From: Cocos nucifera
Taxonomy: Eukaryota > Streptophyta > Magnoliopsida > Arecales > Arecaceae
NCBI GenBank assembly: GCA_006176705.1
Contig: QRFJ01004932.1
Coordinates: 186,001 to 250,000 of the forward strand
Reading direction: 5' to 3'
Length of the DNA stretch: 64,000 nt
Shown: positions 23,879 to 35,493 of the stretch, one piece after another
How positions within the stretch are numbered: the stretch's first letter is position 1
Layout of the letters: each line of letters starts with the position of its first letter
Program-made: the position numbers and the translations under genes
The notes under the pieces: generated by a model
The model's database searches: none
The model's input: the letters and a program-made list of their open reading frames with translations, nothing else
What the model was told of the DNA's origin: nothing

Positions 23879-24842
23879 ATTGCAGGTGTATCTTGTAGCT
23901 GATAAAAAGAAAGAAAAATGGTATCTAGATAGTGGCTACTCAAGGCACATGACGGTGTGAAGGAACATTTCATCACCCTTAAAGCTAAAGAAGGAGGAAT
24001 TGTGACCTTTGATGATAATGGCAAGGGACACATCATTGAAAGTAGTAAAATATGTATCACTCCTATATTTATAGATAATATACTTTTAGTAGATGTTTTA
24101 AAGCATAACTTGTTGAGTACAAGTCAACTTTGTGATAAAAGATTTAAAATTATTTTTTAATCATTTTTATGCATTGTCACTAGTCCTATTGATAATAGCA
24201 TAGCTCTTATTGGACATAGGCATGGAAATGTATACCTAATAGATTTAGATGACTCTTCCACCAAAAGAAGTCAATGTTTAGTTGCAATGAATGCTAAGAT
24301 CAATAAAAATAGTTTGCTATGACATCGTAGACTAGGACATGCTAGCATGGATTTGATTTCTAAACTAATCAAAAGAAATCTTGTAAAAGTTTGCCAAAAC
24401 TTAATTTTGAGAAACTAAAATATGTGATGCATGTCAAGTAGGAAAATAAACTAGAAGCTCTTTCAAATCAAAAAAATGTTGTTTCAACTTCTAGACCTCT
24501 TGAACTACTTCACATTGATTTATTTGGACCAACTAGGACCACATGCCTAGGTAGTAAAAAATATGGACTTGTAATTGTAGACGACTTTTTAAGATTTACT
24601 TGGGTTTTATTTTCAGCACGAAAGGACGAAGCATTTTCTACATTTACTAAGTTTTTTAAGAAAGTTTCAAATAAAAAGAACCTCTCTATTGTTTGTATTA
24701 GAAGTGATCATGGAACGGAGTTTGAAAATCAACATTTTGAAACTTTTTGTAAGGAAATGGAGATTGAACATAATTTTTCTACTCCTAGAATAACTTAATA
24801 AAATGGGGTTGTTGAAAGAAAAAACAAAATCCTAGAGAAAAT
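23879..24842 (+). pseudogene. Element G: protease and integrase, first part
   Basis: The protease active site is seen as WYLDSGYSRHM near 23920-23950, then a frameshift. The frame at 23957-24160 holds the rest of protease (LLVDVLKHNLLSTSQLCD). Integrase follows with its zinc-binding part (HRRLGHASMDLISKL near 24325 and CDACQVGK near 24427). Its catalytic core has VDDF near 24580, IRSDHGTEFEN near 24700 and the QNGVVERKNKILE block near 24800-24838, so the acidic triad positions are readable. Stops and frame changes occur at 24160-24540. L splits it right after ILE. Confidence 0.85.
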
Positions 24843-25684
24843 TATAACACCCCACCCCTATATCCGGGTGATGGTGCCACACCTCACCCTTATCTAAAGG
24901 TTAAAGGGATTTTTAAACTATATCGAAATTGAAGAATCACTTAAACCTGCTCAAACAATTACCTTAATCAATTATCCCATCAATCATAAGCATTCCCATT
25001 TAAATTTCATAGCTTGCGAAAATAAGCACTCTAATTTAATTTTCCACTTCATATCAACAACTCAGCAATTCACTTATTAAACTACACTTTCTACATACAT
25101 TTCTTTCATAAAACCTCTCTTTTAATACATACAGAAGAAACTAAAACAATACATGTAACTATTTCTGATTTAAACAACCACAAAATATAATATAACTCAA
25201 ACTTATCAACTGCCTCTATCTCTACAACACATGATCAACATCTCAAAAGTTACCACTAATACCTATGCTGAAACATACTCCCAAGCTGTGATACTCCAAT
25301 TGTAGATAAAAGAGTGAGGGGTGAGACTTGGGAAAATCTCAGTGAGTAGATAAACAACATAATAATGGGAAAATAAGAATTCAATTCTTAACTTGTAATT
25401 CAACATAACAATAAAAACTAAAATATAAGAACTACTTTTTGGAGCTTCATAAAGTTGAAATATACACAATATGCTGATAATAAGCTTCCAAATATTTACA
25501 AATCAACTTGAATAGATTCACATAAGAGATTCTTGTAAAGCATAGTCATTTTCTTACCACTGACTATAATACAACAACATATTTCAACTGAACAGTCCTC
25601 CACCATTATAGCAGACTCTCAACTGAGCAGTCCCATGACACACTCTCAGCAGAGTAGTCCCACAACCATAAATGGAGCAATTCT

Positions 25685-25985
25685 ATGGGTAGCCTGCCTT
25701 ATCACTGAAAGGACAACACACTCCCATGAATGAATGGATTGATCCTATGGGCAGCCTGCCTTATCACTAAAGGACAATACATTCCCATAGGGTTCCTTAT
25801 GAGCAACCTGCCTTATCATCAAAAGAATAACACAATCTCATAAGTATAGCATTTATTGAGAACAACACACTCTCATACGGTTTCTTATGAGCAGCCTATC
25901 TTATCACCAAAAGGACAACACACTCTCATAAGTACACCATTCTTATGAGCAGCCTATCTCACTTATATCAATAAGCCCCATGGCA
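25685..25985. repeat. Tandem repeats in the L 3' LTR
   Basis: Five imperfect copies of a unit beginning ATGGGCAGCCTGCCTTATCA and continuing with CCAAAAGGACAACACACTC. They start at 25685, 25747, 25799, 25887 and 25944, so the period varies from 52 to 88. The same array lies in the other LTR. Confidence 0.85.
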
Positions 25986-26628
25986 AATGAACAAAGTAAG
26001 CCATGTAAGAAATAAGACGACATAATAGATCGTTATACCATGCATTTAATATTACCAAAGCCATGATATCAAAATTATATGGACAAATTACTTGCATATG
26101 TAATACACAAAAGCTATTTAGAGACCATACTTCTTTTCATGTTTGTTTACGAACATGTAAATTATGAAATACCAAGAAACTACGTTGCTTTTCAAATAAA
26201 TCTTTTACATAACAAAATACTTTAAAAATACCATGATGGAAACCACTCACCTCCAACATTCCTTAGCTAACTAACTCTTTTTAATTCTTTTCTACCCCTC
26301 CACTAGCTCCAAAATCCTACTGTCAGCAAAGTAAACTTCCTTCTTCCCAAATCAGCAACTGCTCTCCTTCAACCCAACTCACCCCTAAATCACCTTTCCC
26401 TAAGCAAATTTTTTTTGATTACTATCTAAAAATAGAACCCATCCAGCTCTTTTCCTTTCTCAGACCCTTTTGTTTCACTTAGAAAATTTTCACAAATGAA
26501 AAGAAAACTGGTGGCTATATACTTTGGAAAAGAATAAACTATAAAAGATTTGCCAGGTGTCAAAACAATAAGAATCCACCTAATTTCCAACTAAACAAGT
26601 GTTGCTTTAATGAATTTTTTAGCTATTT

Positions 26629-26637
26629 CTTTATATA
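26629..26637 (-). promoter_or_regulatory. TATA box of the L 3' LTR
   Basis: TATATAAAG on the minus strand, conserved in the other LTR at 30984-30992. It lies downstream (minus sense) of the palindrome module. Confidence 0.5.
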
Positions 26638-27623
26638 ACCAAGCTGCTAAGTCATCCTATCAAAACTTATTTTAAAAACATCACTTAAAACATTCTCGGT
26701 CAAAACCTGCTCCCAAAAATTTTTGCAAACCAAGACATCTTGCTTTCAGATCGAGACGTCTCGAAACAACTGAGACCTCTTGATTCTGAATCACTCTCAG
26801 AAAAATAGAAACTTGATTTCTATCGCCTGAAACTCGAGTCATCTCAAGTTCAGGCCGAGACATCTCGAACCCTAAGTTCCAAAAATTTTATTGTGAAGCT
26901 TTACCTCATTTATTTTACTCTTCATTAACTTTAAAACATAAATGTAAATAAGAAACACACCCTATTTAGAATCAATAAAAATATCATAAAAATCAAAATC
27001 CTTAAGAATAAAATGCTGAAACTTGAGTTCTAGTTCAAATTTTTCGAAACACGAAACTTTTAAAACTTTCCTCCTTAAGAATGAATAGGCTGAAAGGTCT
27101 AAAAGTTCGTTAAAAATCACTTTATGACTCACCAACATCTAAGGATCAATTACTATCAATTTTGGTCTTAAGAAAATTCATAATTCATATAGCTCCCCAT
27201 ATAGGTGCTAACTTTCAGATTTAAAAAAAATTCAGGATCCGAAATAATAGATAATCATAATTTGTACTCAAATAGCATAAATATACCATAAATAAATTAC
27301 TATGCCACACATACACAAATATAAATTTTTTAATTTATTATTTTGCTAGTCTGGGATGTAACATTCTATCCTTGTTAAAATAAATTTCATCCTTGAAATT
27401 TGCATGCAACAAAATTAGAACACTAGAAATTATATAACTCCCATTTCATTCATGAACTCTTGATAAAAAAAATCATTTTATTCACTATAAGGGTATCTTA
27501 CCTTTCTTTTCATTGTTCTCACTTCAATGTTTGATCTTGTTGATACATGCTGGCTTCATCTTCATTGGTACTACTTCTCATTTTACTTGCTCATGGGAGA
27601 TTCTTAACTGAGACTTTATTAGG

Positions 27624-28754
27624 ACAATTCCTCCTTCTGTGACCTACTTGCCCACACCGATAACACCCTCTAACTTTTCCTGATACCTCGCTTTCCATAG
27701 ACTATAATATCAACTTCTGCTCAATCTTTTCCAGCTTTGGGCTAGTAGAAGTAAAAGAACCGATACCCCATTTTACTGATTCTCCAAACGGATAACTAGG
27801 CTATTTAGAAATTTTTACTTGCTTTAATAACTGACCTTCTCCTGAACCTGGAAGAAAATCCTGCTGCACACTTTTTTTACCTTTTCCCTGCCTATGATCA
27901 TAAAATTCTTTTTCCACCTCTTCCATTTTACTAGCTCCCACAATTAGTTCAGCAAAACTATTATAGTTATGCATCTTTATTTTTGCTTTGATCTCTAAAT
28001 GTGGCCCATCTTGAAACAACCGACACTTTTTCTTTTCATCCACTACAAATGCTAAAGCAAAATGTGATACTGACATTCTTCCTTGAGTCAAATTAAGAAA
28101 CTCTCTCCTTTTTTGATCTCAATACACTACTGAGTAATATTGTTGATCAAATTCCATTTTGAAATTATCCCAAGAAATAATATAACCTAGTGATTGCCTA
28201 TTAACTTAGGATTCCCACCAATGTCTAGCCCGACCTTCTAAAAGAAAAGTAGCAATGCTCACCTTCTGATCATCAGTACTTTTCATCAATACAAATATCC
28301 TTTCCATTCTTTGGATCCAATTTTCTGCCTCCGTTGGGTCTATAGTACCCAAAACTTCTACTACTCCCAACTTTCTAGCCCTCTCAAAATTTCTTTCTAC
28401 ATCTATACTTCGAAATTGACTACCAGGAGTAGAATTCATTGCAACAGTGGTAGCTTGAGTAATTATACCCACTAATTTCTGCAATCCAAGATTAGGTGCC
28501 CAATCCTAAGATACGGGTTCTGATGGTACTTCTTGACCATAATCATATCTTTGTGAAACTCCTGCTTTAGCCCTTGAGGCAAAAGATGATACAATCGATG
28601 GTACTCTAGGATATTGACCACTCCCATCCACTCCTCTTGGTCTACTCCAACCTCTGCCTCTACCCCTACCTATGGGTAACTGTTCTTTACCAAATCCTAA
28701 TCCCAACCGCTCCATCTTCCTACAAGATGAAATTGATATCATCAAAATTACCAA
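27624..28754 (-). pseudogene. Element L gag (Gypsy type)
   Basis: The only coding content of L. On the minus strand an RG-rich start lies at 28506-28754 (RMERLG-type, PIGRGRGRGW). The retrotransposon-gag domain is at 28206-28484: RARKLGVVEVLGTID, TEAENWIQRMERIF and LLEGRARHWWES. A C-terminal part follows at 27801-28091 (MTQGRMSVSHFALAF). A complete zinc knuckle, CYRCGQVGHRRRNC, sits at 27624-27665. Stops near 28505, 28205, 28120 and 27800 break the frame. Gag would form the particle and bind RNA. There is no trace of protease, RT or integrase up to the LTR, so pol is absent, not just decayed. Confidence 0.85.
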
Positions 28755-29166
28755 CCACCAAATATCTCTACTGATAAGTAAATTTCAAAAGAAGACATCC
28801 TTGATTGAATTATAAGCTTTCAATTAAATGCTGTTGAAAAAAATCCTTCAAAAGATATTGAGTCAACTTATTAATCTATCAGGTCATCTCCATGACCATG
28901 CAACCCACTTTATACTATTTACTAAGCAATCCAAGCAATCTGATTATAATATACATAAGTCCATTCTTGCTAATCATAATCCTTTGTTTATATTCATTAT
29001 CTATAAACCATTTCTCATGTGCACTGATTATAAACCTTCATTCATCTCCATTTATTGTCAACCTGAAAATCAGAGCCTTAGCTCCTTTCTATTGATCTTG
29101 AAACCTTTTTGCTTTAACTTAGGTCTATCCCTACAAACCATAAACCTTTGCCGATCTCCAAAAACA
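28755..29166 (-). other. 5' untranslated region of element L
   Basis: About 410 bp between the 5' LTR and gag. No canonical Met-tRNA primer site is visible next to the LTR end; the adjoining minus-strand bases read CATGTTTTTGGAGATCGGC. A plus-strand frame here (28828-29256) runs into the LTR and resembles nothing. Confidence 0.5.
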
Positions 29167-31410
29167 TGTAACACCCCATCCCTAAATCCGGATGACGGTG
29201 CCATACCCCACACTTATCTAAAGGTTAAGGAAATTTCTAAACTATATCTGAATTGAAGAATCACTTAAACCTGCTCAAATAATTATCTTGATCAATTATC
29301 CCATCAATCACAAGCATTCCCATTTAAATTCCATAGGTTGCTAAAATAAGCACTCTAATTTAATTTTCCACTTCATATCAATAACTCAGCAATTCACTTA
29401 TTAAACTACACTTTCTACATACATTTCTTTCATAAAACCTCTCTTTTAATACATACAGAAGAAACTAAAATATATACATGTAACTATTTCTGATTTAAAC
29501 AATCACAAAATATAATACAACTCAAACTTATCAACTGCCTCTATCTCAAAAGTTTTATGAAAGTTACTATTGATACAAAATATAATACAACTCAAACTAT
29601 TTCTCAAAAGTTACCATTGATACCTATGCTCAAAAGTTACTATTGATACTCCAAACTGCAGATAAAAGAGTGAGGGGTGAGACTTGGGGAAATCTCAATG
29701 AGTGGATAAACAATCTAACAATCGAAAAATAAGAATTCAATTCTTAACTTGTAATTCAATATAATAATAAAAACTAAAATGTAAGAACTGCTTTTTGGAG
29801 CTTCACAAAGCTGAAATATATGCAATATGCTGATAATAAGCTTCCAAACATTTATAAATCAACTCGAATAAATTCACATAAGAGACTCTTGTAAAGCACA
29901 GTCATTTTCTTACCACTGATTATAATACAACAACATGTTTCAACTGAACAGTCTGCTACCATCATAGCAGATTCTCAATTGAGCAATCCCATAACACACT
30001 CTCAGGAGAGCAGTCCCACAATAATAAATGGAGCAATTCTATGGGCAGCCTGCCTTATCACGAAAAGGACAATACACTCCCATGAATGGACCGATCCTAT
30101 GGGTAGCCTGCCTTATCACCAAAGGACAACACATTTTCATAGGATTCCTTATGAGCAGCCTGCCTTATCACCAAAAGGACAACACAATCTCATAGTATAG
30201 CATTTAATGAGAACAACACACTCTCATAGGGTTTCTTATAAGCAGCCTGTCTTATCACCAAAAGGATAATATACTCTCATAAGTACACCGTCCTTATGAG
30301 CAGCCTGTCTCACTGATATCAATAAGCCCCATGGCGCATGAACAAAGGAAACCATGTAAGAAATAAAACCGCATAATAGATCATTATACCATGCATTTAA
30401 TATTACCAAAGCCATGATATCAAAATTATATGCATAATTACTTGCATATGCAATACACAAAACCTATTTAGAAACCATACTTCTTTCCATGTTTGTTTAT
30501 GAACATGTAAACTATGAATTACCAAGAAACTGTCTTGCTCTACAAATAAATCTTTTACATAACAAAATACTTTAAAAACATCATGGTTAGATGGAAACCA
30601 CTGACCTCCAACATTCATTAGCTAACTGACTAACTCTTTTTAATTCTTTTCTTCCTCTCCACTAGCTCCAAAATCTTGCTATCAGCAAAGTAAACCTTCT
30701 TCCCAAATCAGCAACTGCTCTCCTTCAATCCAATTCACCACTAAATCACCTTTCCCCAAGTAAATCTCCTTTGATTACTATCTGAAAATAGAACCCACCC
30801 AGCTCTTTTCTTTCTCAGACCCTTCTGCTTCACTTAGAAACTTCCCACAAATGAAAAGGAAACCGGTGGCTATATGCTTTGGAAAAGAATAAACTACAAA
30901 AGATTTGCTAGGTTTCAAAACAATAAGAATCCACCCAATTTCCAACTAAACAGGTATTGCTCTTATGAATTTTCTAGCCATTTCTTTATATAACCAAGCT
31001 GCTAAGTCATCCCATTAAAACATTTTAAAAACATCACTTAAAACATTCTCGATCAAAACTTGCTCTTAGAAATTTTTACAAACCGAAACGCCTCGCTTTC
31101 AGGTTGAGATGTCTCAACACAACCGAGACCTCTCAATTCTGAATTGAGATATCTCACTCTTAAGAAAATAGAAACTTAGTTTCTATCACCTAAAACTCGA
31201 GTCATCTCGAGTTCAGGCCGAGACATCTCGAACTCTGAGTTTCAAAAATTTTATTGTGAAGCTTTACTCGGAAAGTGGCTTGATACTCAAATGGCGGATA
31301 ATCTTAATTTATACTCAAATAGTTCAAATATACCATAAATAAATTGCTATGCCACATATACACAAATATAAATCTTTTAATTTATTATTTTGCTAGTCTG
31401 CAATGTTATA
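29167..31410 (-). repeat. 5' LTR of element L
   Basis: 2244 bp, starting TGTAACACCCCATCCC and ending CAATGTTATA. It matches the other LTR throughout but lacks ~330 bp near 31262 and has a small internal duplication of the TACAACTCAAACT segment at about 29515-29640. The ~55-bp array recurs at 30040-30310. Confidence 0.87.
30984..30992 (-). promoter_or_regulatory. TATA box of the L 5' LTR
   Basis: TATATAAAG on the minus strand, same position as in the partner LTR. This would be the active promoter copy for L. Confidence 0.5.
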
Positions 31411-31415
31411 GAAAT

Positions 31416-32037
31416 AGCTCGAACCATATTTTGTGAAAGCCATCTTCCAAGATATTTTTGGGTTGAAGCTATTAATACAGCATGTTATGTTTTAAATAGA
31501 GCAATAATAAGGCTGATATTAAAAAAAAGCTCCTTATGAACTTTGGAAAAATAGAAAATCAAACATCAGCCACTTTCATGTTTCTGACTGCAAATGCTTT
31601 GTTCTAAATAATGACAAAGATAACTTTGGTAAATTTGATGTAAAATCTGATGAAGGCATTTTTTAGGATATTCCACCTCTAGTAATGCATATAGGGTCTT
31701 TAACAAACATACATTAGTTGTTGAAGAGTCTATACATGTAGTATTTGATGAAACTAACAACTTACCTTCTAGAAAAGAGGATATGGTTGATGATGATGTA
31801 GGAATCATTAAGAAACGAGTGAAGAAAATTATACTCAAGGAATCAACAACTCAAGATAACAAAGAAGAAAAGAAAGCTGAACCTAAAGATGAAAATCCTG
31901 ATGATACTCAAATTCAAAGTCTACCAAAGGAATAGAAGTATGCACTTGGCTACCCCAAATATCAAATTATTGATGATCCACCATAAGGGGTAAGAACTCG
32001 TGCATCCTTAAGAAATATTAATAATTATTTAGCCTCT
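31416..32037 (+). pseudogene. Element G: integrase, second part, and linker to RT
   Basis: Resumes the G integrase after L: IARTMLCESHLPRYFWVEA, TACYVLNRAI and YELWKNRKSNISHFHVSDC. The Copia GKFDVKSDEGIF and AYRVFNKHT-type blocks follow. The acidic linker ends in a GVRTRASLRNINNYLAS block at 31988-32037, which in Sireviruses comes shortly before RT. Three stops (near 31663, 31935 and 31984) interrupt it. The frame then hits the Tat LTR. Confidence 0.85.
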
Positions 32038-32459
32038 TGTTGGCACAAAAATCTATCTCGAGGTCGGGTTGGCTAGAGTTGTGTGATGGCAGCAAGTCGA
32101 CGGCCATGGGATGAAGACAACCATACCTACAAGAGAAGTTCTTGATCAGTGTTAGCTCCGGTGGAGATCCTTCGATGCTCTAGTTAGTTTTCTGTTCAAC
32201 AGAAGAAAGAAGATGAGCATTTGGAGAGAAGAAGTTGCATACCTTAAGGTCCCTCTTTTTTTTCTTTTATAGAAGGGTCCAGAGTTTGTTAGGATGTCTC
32301 AAGGGTTGTTACTCGTGGGAGAACAATGAGTTATTAGAGATATTTTGTTTGCCCACTTGGATATTTTTAGGAATCGTATCAAGTATTGTCCCCTCATGGC
32401 ACGTGGGAGGAGGGAACCATCTCTTAATTATGTGAGTTGACAACCTCGAGTCAAGAGTG

Positions 32460-33470
32460 GAGACTTCAGCCCTTGGAACATCTTCAATTAGGATTTTAGC
32501 CTTTTTAAGTTTGGCCTAAATTAGGACCTTGGCCTCAGCCTTCATTGACCTTCAATTTAGCATTCTAAAGATCTTGGCTTCCATCTTTTGATAAGTTCAA
32601 GTTCGACCAAAAATAGGACCTCGGCCTTAGCCTTTAATGACCTTCAATTCTCCTTCTGATGACCTTGACTTCCATCTTTTAATAACTTCAAGCTCGGCCT
32701 GGAATCGAACATCGACCTTAGTCTTCTGAAGATCTTCAATTAGCCCATATTCTCATGTCTTCGACAGGCATAAAAATTTTCTAACAATAGCCCCCTACTT
32801 TCGAGTTTGATTCTTGGTTCAGATGAAGGTATATGCTAAGTCAGACTTGCCGAAGATATATTCTTTGTTATCATTTAGACTTGGGATCTTCAGATTTCTT
32901 ATTAAAATTGTTTGAAGATCTTCAATTTTATCCTTAACTTTTTGAGCTTAGATTTCAACTGACCTCTGCTTTTTACGATCGAATTTCTATATGTATTAAC
33001 ATTATGAGCTTGGATTTCTATAGATCTTTATCTTTTAAGATCAAATTTCTGCACATGTTGATATTCTGAGCTTGGATTTCTATAGACCTTGATATTTAAC
33101 CTTAGACTAGAAAATTGAAGGCCTTCATATCCCTTCGTAAGGATCTTTATCCACATCAGGATGAGGTCCTCCTATTCCTGACATGGTTGGCTTTCATTCT
33201 TGTTAGGATGAGATCCTCCTCCTATTTCTAATAAGATTACCAGAACATAAAAAAGGCCAATGAGAGGGCCTCTTCTCGTTATCTCCTATTTAAGAATCGA
33301 AGGTCTTCATTTTCCTCATAAAGATCTTTATCCATGTTAGGATGAGGTCCTTCTTCTATTTCTGATATGGTTGGACTTTATCTTTGTTAGGATGAGGTCC
33401 TCCTCCTATCTCAAATAATCAGAGATCTTCATCCATGCCAGGACGAGATCCTCCTCCTATTTCTGATGCC
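32460..33470. repeat. Three internal repeat blocks in the Tat LTR
   Basis: Block 1 (32460-32760) repeats CCTTCAATT...GACCTTGGCTTCCATCTTTT at a ~110-bp period. Block 2 (32930-33090) repeats GAGCTTGGATTTCTATAGA at about 64 bp. Block 3 (33160-33470) repeats GTTAGGATGAGGTCCTCCTC with spacing that varies. Confidence 0.7.
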
Positions 33471-33617
33471 TATTCCTCCGAACTTTGGCTATTAAATCTC
33501 AACAGACTGGCATGTCACGACAACAGACACTACCCTCCATAACAAACTCTACGTGAACTCGAACGATCCACTACCAGGTGGTTTCGACTGTCACTATCAG
33601 TTTATTATAGGCTCCAT

Positions 33618-33626
33618 CTATATAAG
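33618..33626 (+). promoter_or_regulatory. TATA box of the Tat LTR
   Basis: CTATATAAG followed by AGACCCTCC. The equivalent box beside H is on the minus strand at 40562-40571. Confidence 0.5.
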
Positions 33627-33860
33627 AGACCCTCCAGATATGCTTTTTTCTCTAAGCTCTCATCTTCTTAAAACTCTGTTCTAAATATCTCTGAGCACTC
33701 CATTTCTGTTGATCGAAAGAGCTAACTTGATCATCAGAGGATCTTGCCGGAGCCACCACCCCCGACTCCGAACGAGACTTATTTTGCAGGTCACCAATGG
33801 CGACCCCATCTTCTCCGATTCCAGTCTCAAATCTGGCATCAACCAGATTTTGCACCAACA

Positions 33861-34027
33861 CTATCCATCTAGACTATAAGATTTGGTAGATGGATATGAA
33901 AAAAACTTTCCTAAATGGAGAGTTGACTGAAGAGATGTATATGATACAACCTGAGGGGTTCACATCCATAGATGAGTCCAAGGTGTATAGGCTTCAAAGA
34001 TCCATTTATGGATTGAAGCAGGCATCT
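33861..34027 (+). pseudogene. Copia RT fragment, 167 bp
   Basis: A short plus-strand piece of Copia RT: DYKIW, a stop for Gln, then MDMKKTFLNGELTEEMYMI, PEGF and SIYGLKQAS. It starts directly at the Tat LTR end and stops where the Copia A LTR begins. It resembles the non-Sirevirus RTs here, so it does not continue G. Confidence 0.85.
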
Positions 34028-35493
34028 CTACTAGGGGCATGTGTACATTCTTGTGTATAGAATCCAAGGGGGCGTGCACCCCAAGGAGATGTCCAAAGGG
34101 GGCACATGCCCCTACCCCTTCTTTTTTGTATTGAGACATCTCATGTCTTGGCAATGATAGGAAAAGATAGGTGGCGATAGGAATTAGCAAGTATTGTCTT
34201 TCCATCTGATGGATTAAGATAATCCTTTTCTAACCTGGACAAGCTTCAGTCAGTTAAAGACAAATCCATATAGGATTCTCTGATGAGCTCAAATCAATTT
34301 GGCTCAGCCGAGATGATTCGAAAAGACTACAGAAGGAGAAAGTTAGGCTCAATCATGTGCTAGCATGATTTTCTTGAACCTAATTGGATCTAATCCAAAT
34401 CAATCAAATTGGGTTAGCTCGATTGATCATATCTAGATCCATATCCTTGTTTGCATGTCCAAATTAGGTTCAGTTTAGTATGGTAATGAGATATGTCATG
34501 ATCTTCATCATCGACAATATTGAAACACTTTTCGATGGACCCGAACTTTTTTGATTAATGTAATTGAAAGATCGATCATCAAGATCATTCTAACTGCTCT
34601 CAAAATCCACCAGTAAAACCAAGCTATATATGGTAGCAAGCAATTAGAACTAAAAGCAAACCTCTCAGTATAGTTACTTGTGTGATTGGGTTCTTCTATC
34701 TTAAGCCTCGATAGGATTAGGGTTAAGGTGAACTCGTAAAACCCAATATCCATCATATGAATTAACCATTCAATTTGAGTCCAATGTGAAATCCTAATAG
34801 AAACTCTTTCTATCATTTCACACTGCCATGGCCATAGGCTTATGGACTCAATCTCATGATCATCATATGGCTACTCTTCGTCTATCGAGATAGATAGATC
34901 CCCTATTGGTGCAATCCAGTTCCTATAATGAACATGTTATAGCTAGCATACACCTCAGAATTCTAAATGGCTAGGAGATCGAGTTATGGTGCAGTCAAAC
35001 TATAACACTCTCAAGATGAACTATCGATGCACCTCAAGTCAAAGAACCATACATACCACTACAGTATCAAGCCAGTTATCGACGAGAAGGTAGACTCTCT
35101 TATGACTGCTCGAGGTGGTCAAGGTCAGTGCCCTCATTCTCTAACGAGTATCTATACTTTCACTTTGGTATCTCCACACCATAGACTCGAGACTCATCTA
35201 TCCTAAGGAAGCGATCGTATACCAACCTTCTAAATCGGTTACCATTCTTTGTGATGATCCTATGGTCAGAAGCAGTTTATAAGTTAATTATGAAAATTCA
35301 TATCTTAAATTTTCGACTCTTGAAAATATTAATCGTTATTACCATTAACTCAAAGAATGTATCACAGACACTTTAAATACACACTATGATAAAAAATAAT
35401 TTTTTTATTAGTTTATAGTCAAAATTATAAAATTATCCCTAGAAGTGTATTACCAGTGTTAGCCAATCTAGTTTCTAGGGTATACATCTAACA
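34028..35493 (-). repeat. 3' LTR of Copia A (left end uncertain)
   Basis: The minus-strand start TGTTAGATGTATACCC lies beside a purine tract at 35494-35505. The left limit is inferred from the end of the plus-strand RT scrap; a terminal TG is not obvious, so the LTR may be truncated. Near 34034-34125 it carries inverted words (AGGGGCATGTG against CACATGCCCCT, and GGGGGCGTGCACCCC). Confidence 0.7.

Larger units (their letters stand above)
24843..27363 (-). repeat. 3' LTR of element L
   Basis: 2521 bp, from TATAACACCCC (TG changed to TA) to GGGATGTAACA. It contains ~55-bp tandem repeats (25685-25985), a minus-strand TATA box at 26629-26637 and a palindrome-rich module at about 26730-26875. It is longer than its partner because of ~330 bp at about 26906-27240 absent from the other LTR. 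Confidence 0.88.
24843..31410 (-). mobile_element. Element L: TR-GAG-like non-autonomous Gypsy with large LTRs
   Basis: A 6.57-kb minus-strand element inside G integrase. Its LTRs are 24843-27363 and 29167-31410 and the interior of ~1.8 kb codes only for gag. Flanks AAAAT (24838-24842) and GAAAT (31411-31415) are a 5-bp target duplication with one mismatch, and the G integrase frame resumes across it (KILE then IARTM). LTRs starting TGTAACACCCC together with the ARHWWE-type gag indicate Tekay/Del-like Gypsy ancestry. The structure matches the described plant TR-GAG class. With no pol, movement would depend on enzymes supplied in trans. Confidence 0.88.
20783..32037 (+). mobile_element. Element G: Sirevirus-like Copia, truncated, carrying inserted L
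   Basis: A plus-strand element with 5' LTR (20783-22198), Met-tRNA primer site, gag, protease and integrase. The integrase is split by element L (24843-31410) and resumes at 31416. The frame ends at 32037 in the linker before RT, where an unrelated Tat LTR starts. RT, RNase H and 3' LTR are absent. G and F are related but distinct families: their LTRs both begin TGTTGACC and share layout but differ in sequence. Confidence 0.85.
32038..33860 (+). repeat. Tat-type Gypsy LTR standing alone
   Basis: 1823 bp bounded by TGTTGGCACAAAAATC and TTTTGCACCAACA. Its last ~400 bp are the reverse complement of the LTR start beside H (40326-40720), including GATCTTGCCGGAGCC and the TATA region. No matching 5-bp flanks are seen (CCTCT left, CTATC right), and the two sides belong to different Copia elements. 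It is therefore either a solo LTR whose flank was later lost or part of a rearranged element. Several internal repeats are present (32460-32760, 32930-33090, 33160-33470). Confidence 0.78.

Noticed and set aside
28828..29256. A 142-codon plus-strand frame with hydrophobic stretches.
   Set aside because: Antisense to the L leader and crossing into its LTR; low complexity, no recognisable domain.
32235..32435. A 66-codon plus-strand frame.
   Set aside because: Inside the Tat LTR; no domain and no conserved counterpart in the other Tat LTRs.
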